From positions 32,239,732 to 32,303,731 of the forward strand of contig CM055095.1 in NCBI GenBank assembly GCA_029204225.1: a stretch of DNA of 64,000 nucleotides, read 5' to 3'. Positions 62,526 through 64,000 of this stretch are shown here, one piece after another. The position numbers were made by a program, and so were the translations under genes. Below the pieces are notes generated by a model that saw only the letters and a list, made by a program, of their open reading frames with translations, searched no databases and was not told where the DNA came from. This DNA comes from Diphasiastrum complanatum (Eukaryota > Streptophyta > Lycopodiopsida > Lycopodiales > Lycopodiaceae). The stretch's first letter is position 1, and each line of letters starts with the position of its first letter.

Positions 62526-63358
62526 TTATTAATGTTCTTGGCTCACACGTGCTCTCCATCCACCTTCTTGCAGGTAGACTGCATGAATGGCAAAGGGAGA
62601 CTCTCACCTCTATATAAACATTGTGCAAGTGGGCCCCTCATAAAGCGAGCATGGTCCAAACAATGACGTGTCATACTAGGATGCTGACACGTGGGACCCA
62701 AATACATTGAAAAGATATTAGAGAGATTCAAATTGCAGGACTTCACACCTATCGGTCTTAAATAATGAGATCGTGCGGTTGGAAGACAGATGTACCAATA
62801 TTCCATATGAGTCAGAGGCAATTCTTGAATAACGAGATCGGAAGTTAAGGAATAGAATAATTTCATTAACTCTTGATACGAAAGAATTTGAGGATGATAA
62901 CACCTGGGAGAATGTTGAATCCTTCAATAAAAGATTTTCGCCTTTCATGACTTAAAGTTTAATCACATGTGACCCATGAAGTTAGAAGATTCTAAATTTT
63001 GATCACTTATCCAAAGATTTTGTAAGTATATTCACACAAATTTTCAGCAACCCTATTCACTACGATAGCCAATCACATTTGGGAACTATGAGTGTTCCTA
63101 GATTCCTTTTTTGTAGAGAATTTTATTCAAATCTACAATTTTTCTGAAGGTGATTTGTTGTGACTATGATTTTTTTGTATTTTGTTATGGTTATGGGATT
63201 TGGCACATGACATTATCATGTTTTTTTCCTTCAATTGTATCATACATGTGTACTCTCTACCAATCAAACTTAAATAAGAATGCTCATGTTTTTGTGGAAG
63301 GTTCGTGATATGGTAGGAGATGGTCGTCTTATAAAGCGTCGCTTACGTGATGGCAAAG
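28905..63358 (+). CDS. PAS1: PAS1-type multi-domain FKBP immunophilin (ten exons, 3' end beyond window)
   Basis: Ten exons assembled by hand: 28905-28972, 30723-30810, 33114-33183, 35950-36047, 36494-36616, 46014-46046, 48999-49057, 49307-49391, 60605-60766, 63301-63358. All introns are GT-AG, phases agree and no stop interrupts the 281 codons. The product has a short acidic N-terminus, a first FKBP-type PPIase domain (about residues 38-145), a second (about 165-260) and the first residues of a third. The order, the linker [18 protein letters not shown] and the [14 protein letters not shown] start of domain 3 match PASTICCINO1/FKBP72, which in Arabidopsis continues with TPR repeats and a C-terminal calmodulin-binding/targeting region. 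Arabidopsis PAS1 acts in very-long-chain fatty acid elongation at the ER and in control of cell division. Domain 1 keeps Tyr57, Trp94, Tyr117 and Phe138 at FKBP active-site positions. The start codon is the only ATG that fits exon 1 phase. Confidence 0.93.
28973..30722 (+). other. PAS1 intron 1, with LTR-element remnant
   Basis: Intron of 1750 bp. Its right part contains a minus-strand LTR: primer-site-like TTGGTATCAAAGCAC (30141-30155), then LTR sequence to about 30560 with a CTATAAATATTAA promoter box near 30341-30353. The outer LTR border is not clear. The left part (29000-29960) shows nothing I can assign. Confidence 0.6.
30723..30810 (+). CDS. PAS1: PAS1 exon 2
   Basis: Encodes [18 protein letters not shown] followed by [11 protein letters not shown], matching the region just before FKBP domain 1 in PAS1 proteins (PGSLLKAV...GD-like block). 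Acceptor GCTTGCAG, donor CAG|GTACAC. Ends in phase 0. Confidence 0.9.
30811..33113 (+). other. PAS1 intron 2
   Basis: Intron of 2303 bp. Most of it is the Copia-type LTR at 30932-32423. The remainder (32440-33110) has no recognisable feature. Confidence 0.8.
30932..32423 (+). mobile_element. Copia-type LTR (about 1.5 kb) with primer site
   Basis: Starts TGTTGGATTTATCCC and ends CTACAGGTTTCAACA, followed at 32424 by TGGTCTCAAAGCC, two changes from the Copia tRNA-Met primer site. A TATA box GATATAAATAAGG lies at 31517-31529. The upstream third (about 31030-31390) is filled with degenerate copies of CTCGTAAGGAAC/CTTACGAG in both orientations, likely regulatory subrepeats. No internal coding region follows, so this is a 5' remnant or near-solo LTR. 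Confidence 0.65.
33114..33183 (+). CDS. PAS1: PAS1 exon 3
   Basis: Encodes [20 protein letters not shown] and NLG plus one base. It is the first beta strands of FKBP domain 1, with Tyr57 at the FKBP12 Tyr26 position. Glu68 replaces the usual Asp of the FD motif. Acceptor CGTGTACAG, donor AG|GTATGA, ends in phase 1. Confidence 0.93.
33184..35949 (+). other. PAS1 intron 3
   Basis: Intron of 2766 bp. It holds a small direct duplication AGGTGTAGTTGTACAAGAAGG (33825 and 33858) and the tandem duplication listed at 34929-35092. A 113-codon frame at 33798-34139 resembles no family I know and is probably chance. No mobile element recognised. Confidence 0.6.
34929..35092. repeat. Imperfect tandem duplication (about 105-bp period)
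   Basis: TTTGATTTG-type starts at about 34935 and 35029 are each followed by GCCAAGAAGCTTCTTGTAAA-like sequence and ACAAGGCYGTRGTCCCTAT. The two copies differ by scattered substitutions and a short indel. They lie in PAS1 intron 3. Confidence 0.75.
35950..36047 (+). CDS. PAS1: PAS1 exon 4
   Basis: Completes Gly76 and encodes [18 protein letters not shown], then [14 protein letters not shown], the FKBP helix region. Trp94 lies at the floor-of-pocket position (FKBP12 Trp59). Acceptor GGATGCAG, donor ATG|GTAAGC, ends in phase 0. Confidence 0.95.
36394..36460 (+). repeat. Decayed partial duplicate of exon 5 and its acceptor region
   Basis: TTTCTTGAATTTGG followed by CCTTCACTATGGAGATACTG mirrors TCTCTTGAATTTGG and CTTCACTACGGAGATCCTG of the true exon 5, about 78 bp downstream. 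The copy lacks the CAG acceptor and the first 15 or so exon bases, and contains stops, so it is not used as an exon. Confidence 0.75.
36494..36616 (+). CDS. PAS1: PAS1 exon 5
   Basis: 41 codons: [20 protein letters not shown] ... [15 protein letters not shown]. It supplies the C-terminal strands of FKBP domain 1, with Tyr117 (HYG) and Phe138 (FEIELL) at conserved active-site positions. Acceptor TTGGCAG, donor AAG|GTGAGT, phase 0 at both ends. Confidence 0.95.
38010..39010 (-). pseudogene. Copia reverse transcriptase remnant
   Basis: Minus-strand RT in pieces. [16 protein letters not shown] is near 38900, with [19 protein letters not shown] and [16 protein letters not shown] (38922-38719), then [36 protein letters not shown], the catalytic [11 protein letters not shown] and LTTTRP (38743-38159). 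Broken sequence with SYVISRVS and [10 protein letters not shown] continues to about 38010. One frameshift near 38730 and a stop at 38159 are seen. RNase H is missing. Confidence 0.9.
39156..39497 (-). pseudogene. Copia GAG-pre-integrase domain remnant
   Basis: Minus-strand frame with [23 protein letters not shown]-like, and [20 protein letters not shown]. The LWHxRLGH motif is the His part of the integrase zinc finger. The integrase core that should lie between this piece and the RT is deleted (about 39010-39156 holds only a short linker). Its 5' end abuts a plus-strand Gypsy fragment at about 39490. Confidence 0.9.
39490..40600 (+). pseudogene. Gypsy integrase fragment
   Basis: Starts with the RNase H tail [14 protein letters not shown] and then the zinc finger ([20 protein letters not shown] ... 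near 39890 [12 protein letters not shown]). The integrase core has [12 protein letters not shown]-like MDFITCLPL (first Asp, near 39982) and [14 protein letters not shown] (second Asp, near 40165). After a stop at 40218 another frame has DGQMEKVN (the third acidic residue, GAG at 40272-40274, is retained), LEFAYN and [20 protein letters not shown]. It is a separate element from the chromovirus that follows, because gag-like sequence starts after it. Confidence 0.85.
40601..41300 (+). pseudogene. Chromovirus gag/protease remnants
   Basis: Broken gag: [10 protein letters not shown] at 40705-40741, then [20 protein letters not shown] and [17 protein letters not shown] in shifting frames with TAG stops. 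From 41063 an open frame resembles the second half of a Gypsy protease ([20 protein letters not shown]), but the DSG active site itself is not found, so a deletion is likely between gag and protease. Confidence 0.7.
41301..42427 (+). pseudogene. Chromovirus reverse transcriptase (nearly intact)
   Basis: [21 protein letters not shown] starts the RT region. A TAG near 41603 interrupts it, then 41639-42427 is open: [58 protein letters not shown], catalytic [27 protein letters not shown]. An in-frame loss of about 25 codons joins AYLG to [17 protein letters not shown]. RNase H begins [17 protein letters not shown]. The frame ends in a TAG (42425-42427) where a Gln codon is expected. Confidence 0.92.
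42428..43570 (+). pseudogene. Chromovirus RNase H tail and integrase
   Basis: RNase H continues ([46 protein letters not shown]). A spacer rich in Asp/Glu/Ser follows (about 42830-42930), then the zinc finger ([18 protein letters not shown] ... [10 protein letters not shown]), catalytic Asp in [11 protein letters not shown] and [11 protein letters not shown], and HPQTDDQT. The next codon, normally the catalytic Glu, is TAA (43568-43570). All 357 codons from 42497 are otherwise open. Confidence 0.92.
43571..44298 (+). pseudogene. Chromovirus integrase C-terminus and chromodomain
   Basis: After the stop, the frames carry [32 protein letters not shown] (then a frameshift near 43735), [20 protein letters not shown] and the GPY/F domain ([31 protein letters not shown]). 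In another frame [19 protein letters not shown] (about 44203-44260) is a chromodomain. The coding part stops at 44298 near DQDGS. Confidence 0.88.
44310..45104 (+). mobile_element. Chromovirus polypurine tract and 3' LTR (778 bp)
   Basis: AAGGGGGAGGAAG (44314-44326) is the polypurine tract. The LTR runs from TGTTACGAGCATG at 44327 to CAATCATAACA at 45104, with matching TGTTA/TAACA ends. It includes GC-richer U3 sequence with a duplicated GACACATG(T)TAGATGG-like motif near 44695-44760. No matching 5' LTR is present, because the 5' end of the element was lost. Confidence 0.82.
45190..45683. repeat. Nearly perfect 242-bp inverted repeat with 11-nt loop
   Basis: Left arm 45190-45431 and right arm 45443-45683, separated by ATAGCATAGTC. 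I see only one bulged G (near 45423) and one substitution (TTTAAAGAGC against GCTCTATAAA). A transcript through it would fold into a hairpin of about 240 bp. Each arm contains the same roughly 73-codon open frame ([19 protein letters not shown]...), on opposite strands, which resembles no family I know. It lies in PAS1 intron 5, 86 bp after the chromovirus LTR. A recent inverted duplication, a foldback element or an assembly artefact are the alternatives. Confidence 0.93.
46014..46046 (+). CDS. PAS1: PAS1 exon 6 (33-bp microexon)
   Basis: Encodes [11 protein letters not shown], the linker between FKBP domains 1 and 2. It matches the IASDDLGVIKK-type linker of PAS1 proteins and fits exactly between exons 5 and 7 in phase 0. 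Acceptor TTCCTCAG, donor GAG|GTTCGT (weak). Confidence 0.88.
46047..48998 (+). other. PAS1 intron 6
   Basis: Intron of 2952 bp. It contains the 565-bp hAT-type element at 46433-46997. The rest (46998-48998) has no recognisable gene or element. Short ORFs there look like chance. Confidence 0.75.
46433..46997. mobile_element. Non-autonomous hAT-type element (565 bp)
   Basis: Ends CATAGAACGGTTCA on the left and TGAACCGTGGGTTCTATG on the right, which are inverted repeats. It is flanked on both sides by CATGAAAT (46425-46432 and 46998-47005), a perfect 8-bp target duplication as made by hAT transposases. Several GAACCGT/ACGGTTC motifs lie inside both ends, and AT-rich blocks (TTAATTAATTAATT) and two copies of a CTTCCCACCCCCAAAAAC stretch (46553, 46690) lie within. 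It has no transposase. The outermost CATAG matches the large hAT element at 52185-58592. Confidence 0.92.
48999..49057 (+). CDS. PAS1: PAS1 exon 7
   Basis: Encodes [19 protein letters not shown] and the first two bases of Arg180. [14 protein letters not shown] is the most characteristic linker motif of PAS1 at the start of FKBP domain 2. Acceptor GATTTCAG, donor CG|GTGAGT. Confidence 0.96.
49307..49391 (+). CDS. PAS1: PAS1 exon 8
   Basis: Completes Arg180 and encodes [19 protein letters not shown] then FHFTFGKNE, part of FKBP domain 2. Acceptor TTATACAG. The donor GAG|GTCAACT is weak and precedes the largest intron. If the intron were retained, a stop codon would follow two codons later (GTC AAC TAG). 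Confidence 0.94.
49392..52176 (+). other. PAS1 intron 8, left part
   Basis: First 2.8 kb of an 11.2-kb intron. No gene, LTR or terminal repeat recognised. Minus-strand frames such as 51481-51792 (103 codons) are open but match nothing I know, and may be relics of an old element. Confidence 0.5.
52185..52260. repeat. Left terminal inverted repeat and GGTACC/CCGCGG subterminal motifs
   Basis: In 75 bp there are GGTACC at about 52197, GATCCGCGGATCC, GGTACCGCGGATCC and ATCCGCGGTACC. Such clustered palindromes near hAT ends are usual binding sites for the transposase's BED-type zinc finger. The binding is inference. Confidence 0.85.
52558..56822 (+). pseudogene. hAT transposase with BED finger, DUF659-type core, hAT dimerisation domain and AT-hook tail
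   Basis: The start chosen is the ATG at 52558 ([14 protein letters not shown]), although the frame is open from 52390. A BED-type finger follows ([20 protein letters not shown]), then a Pro/Ser-rich linker, and the DUF659-type region ([33 protein letters not shown]). The catalytic region continues in new frames after a G-run (about 53803-53810) and again near 54065: [23 protein letters not shown]. Two introns have good borders: 54444-54557 and 54904-54982. The dimerisation motif is [37 protein letters not shown], preceded by a TAG (54901-54903) in a Gln position. After a third likely intron (55145-55246) come an acidic segment, a frameshift in a GA run (near 55370), Pro/Ala repeats (PPLAAPTA), then KKRR and [10 protein letters not shown], an AT-hook, near 56600-56650, ending acidic at 56822. 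At least three frameshifts make it defective as sequenced. Confidence 0.88.
56823..57384 (+). other. Region between the two hAT reading frames
   Basis: AT-richer sequence after the transposase, probably 3' untranslated. Short frames only. A duplicated CCGC(C)GCATACGGCT / CCACATACGGCTAG pair occurs near 57260 and 57350. Confidence 0.5.
57385..57700 (-). CDS. Unrecognised coiled-coil frame in the hAT element
   Basis: Minus-strand frame converging on the transposase gene. It is open from about 57700 (no clear start, first Met at 57621). It is rich in Arg, Glu and Gln: [20 protein letters not shown], then [37 protein letters not shown], and an acidic end EGEESVEDP. It has the character of a coiled-coil, DNA- or partner-binding C-terminal segment. 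A 10-bp tandem repeat (AAGCTCGAGG) at about 57685-57710 may have broken the upstream frame. Some plant transposons carry a second accessory protein, and this could be one. That is inference. Confidence 0.45.
57720..57945. repeat. CTCTCACAGC-type short repeats
   Basis: Many copies of CTCTCACAGCCTCTCAC and CACTGGCTCTC with small changes. They lie just inside the tandem array at the right end of the hAT element. Confidence 0.85.
57968..58402. repeat. 84-bp tandem array (about five copies) near the right hAT end
   Basis: Copies begin TGCTGCACTGCGATTGGGTC at about 58010, 58096, 58180, 58265 and a partial one near 58346. Each contains CATGGTCTGCTCCTCCA and CAGTGCCCATGTG. Alternate copies carry either ACGGTGTACCTGTCCGGATG or CTACTGTACCTGCCCCATGT, so a two-unit higher order is visible. 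Apparent ORFs here on both strands are read-throughs of the array. Confidence 0.92.
58490..58592. repeat. Right terminal inverted repeat and subterminal motifs
   Basis: Contains CCGCGGTACC twice, GGTACC several more times and GGCGGCACC/GGTGCCGCC, ending GTGCCACTATG at 58592. It mirrors the left end. Confidence 0.85.
58601..60604 (+). other. PAS1 intron 8, right part
   Basis: AT-rich, 2 kb. TTCTGCAAAATTATGTTCTAGA-like sequence is repeated at 59240-59335. An open frame at 60208-60525 ([20 protein letters not shown]...) reads like protein but I do not recognise it. No mobile-element ends found. Confidence 0.5.
60605..60766 (+). CDS. PAS1: PAS1 exon 9
   Basis: 54 codons: [20 protein letters not shown] ... 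[17 protein letters not shown]. This is the helix and C-terminal strands of FKBP domain 2. The Trp of the active site is replaced by Leu, as is usual in this domain of PAS1. Acceptor CTGACAG, donor CAG|GTAATT, phase 0 both ends. Confidence 0.96.
60767..61006 (+). other. PAS1 intron 9, left end
   Basis: No feature other than intron sequence up to the LINE remnant. Confidence 0.6.
61007..61276 (-). pseudogene. LINE ORF2 start: endonuclease N-terminus
   Basis: Minus strand, 89 codons beginning [20 protein letters not shown] and [15 protein letters not shown]. This is the first part of an apurinic/apyrimidinic-type endonuclease of L1-like LINE ORF2. The Asn of WN.NG is present. The Glu of the conserved ETH motif is Lys (codon 61175-61177, minus strand), so it would not cut. 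Everything after about residue 89, including the RT, is missing. Confidence 0.78.
61328..62410 (-). pseudogene. LINE ORF1: coiled coil plus L1-type C-terminal domain
   Basis: Minus strand, in three frames. The N-terminus (62410, [20 protein letters not shown]) is Pro/Ser/Thr-rich with repeated LALPTPSLP. After a G homopolymer (62109-62124, a frameshift) comes a coiled coil ([45 protein letters not shown]). A short RRM-like start follows ([16 protein letters not shown]). After a second shift near 61650 comes the C-terminal domain [40 protein letters not shown]. This coiled coil + RRM + C-terminal-domain plan resembles vertebrate and algal L1 ORF1p rather than the zinc-knuckle ORF1 usual in flowering-plant LINEs. 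It would bind LINE RNA as a chaperone. ORF2 starts 51 bp later. Confidence 0.72.
62468..62521. repeat. (GA)n microsatellite at the LINE 5' side
   Basis: A run of about 27 GA units just upstream (minus strand) of the LINE ORF1 start. The LINE 5' end is probably within or beyond it, but I cannot place it. Confidence 0.9.
62522..63300 (+). other. PAS1 intron 9, right end
   Basis: Mostly AT-rich. Minus-strand frames at 62543-62948 are open but unrecognised. The last bases TTTTTGTGGAAG form the exon 10 acceptor. Confidence 0.5.
63301..63358 (+). CDS. PAS1: PAS1 exon 10
   Basis: Encodes [19 protein letters not shown] plus one base of the next Gly. It is the near-invariant entry to FKBP domain 3 in PAS1. 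Donor AG|GTACTT. The rest of the gene is outside the window. Confidence 0.96.
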
Positions 63359-63450
63359 GTACTTCTTACAAGCACTTGAGCCTTGAACTGCTGATTTATC
63401 TTGTTTTTTCATAGAACTCGAATGTAGTCCCTAGAGAAATAGCATATGAC

Positions 63451-63645
63451 CTTAGTTGCCCATTCCGGAACGGAACGCGTTCCGTTCCGAAACAATGTTC
63501 TCAAAAAAAAAAAAATACGTTTTTTTAACTAATGATTTAATTCATATAAATAATTAAAATAATTAAATTTATATGAATATCGTTCCGACCAGGAACGTTC
63601 AGAACGGAACATTCCGACCCATTTTGGTCGGAACGGGCTTCTAAG
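63451..63645. mobile_element. hAT-type MITE (195 bp)
   Basis: Flanked by CATATGAC at 63443-63450 and 63646-63653, a perfect 8-bp duplication. Ends are CTTAGTTGCCCATTCCG and, inverted, CTTAGAAGCCCGTTCCG. Both arms contain palindromic GGAACGGAACG/CGTTCCGTTCC motifs around an AT-rich core. It has no coding capacity. It lies in PAS1 intron 10, 93 bp after exon 10. Confidence 0.92.
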
Positions 63646-63653
63646 CATATGAC

Positions 63654-64000
63654 ATTGATTGTTCTCAAGCTCATGGTTTTCTTTCTCTTTTAAATTGTCA
63701 TTTGCTGTTCATCACTATGATGTTAATTATGCCAAATTGTAGTATAGTGGCATGAGGTTAGCAAAGTACGCATGCTATAGCTTGCAGGTGAAAAGTTTTG
63801 AGATAGTTTGATCAATTTCATTTGTGGTGGCACCTTGGATAAATTGTAGCTCGTATGAAAACTTCTTTAAGGTCAATATGTACGAACCACAATTTTCACA
63901 AAAGTTGCACACTGAGACTATAGTGAAGCTATTCATCTTTATTGTGAAGCATTAGAGTCAATGAATGAATGATTTGATGAGTCAATGATAAGTGCTTACA
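63654..64000 (+). other. PAS1 intron 10, to window end
   Basis: No exon recognised. AT-rich intron sequence runs to the window edge. Confidence 0.6.

Noticed and set aside
28905-63358. PAS1 exons as a pseudogene
   Set aside because: All ten exons are open, in phase and bordered by GT-AG. Decay would have broken at least some of them over this length.

Overview
This window is plant nuclear DNA: a single low-density gene broken up by very large introns, with retroelements stacked inside one another around and within it. The gene is the 5' part of a PASTICCINO1-type (PAS1/FKBP72) multi-domain FK506-binding protein. I assembled ten coding exons by hand (28905 to 63358, + strand) from protein similarity, GT-AG borders and intron phase. 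They give about 281 codons: the N-terminus, two FKBP domains and the first residues of the third. The rest of the gene (remainder of the third FKBP domain and the TPR region) lies beyond the right edge. The introns (one of 9.4 kb and one of 11.2 kb), the abundant Gypsy, Copia, Helitron, LINE and hAT remnants, and the long GA/CT arrays suggest a large plant genome. A fern or other seed-free vascular plant is my guess, but the sequence does not prove it.

Layout. 1-2307: decayed Tat/Athila-like Gypsy pol. 2673-2960: 25-bp minisatellite. 3453-6409: a coiled-coil, gag-position ORF followed at once by an LTR (copy A). 6410-8213: 5' part of a Copia element (minus strand) with LTR, primer-binding site and a gag piece, inserted in copy B of the same coiled-coil ORF family (8214-9279, minus), whose 5' LTR and PBS lie at 9633-10461. 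11160-11935: repeats. 11946-19800: minus-strand Helitron Rep/helicase pseudogene, split by a chromovirus (14759-19069) with chromodomain and LTRs. 19801-22750: 3' half of a Copia element. 23057-23680: giant GA array, then a second Helitron helicase tail. 24583-27293: an unrecognised coding-like segment, CT arrays, and a third LTR (C) with a gag remnant.

27469-64000: the PAS1 gene. Intron 1 holds an LTR with PBS. Intron 2 holds a 1.5-kb Copia LTR. Intron 5 holds a Copia remnant, a Gypsy fragment, a nearly full chromovirus with 3' LTR, and a nearly perfect 242-bp inverted repeat. Intron 6 holds a 565-bp non-autonomous hAT element with a perfect 8-bp target duplication. Intron 8 holds a 6.4-kb GC-rich hAT element with its transposase gene and an intact 8-bp target duplication. 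Intron 9 holds the 5' part of an L1-like LINE. Intron 10 holds a 195-bp hAT-type MITE with an 8-bp duplication.

The PAS1 exons keep frame and splice signals throughout, while most mobile-element genes carry stops, frameshifts or lost catalytic residues. Several of the stops are C-to-T or G-to-A type changes, as expected for long-silenced methylated DNA. PAS1 is therefore probably a working gene that tolerates about 30 kb of intronic transposon sequence.
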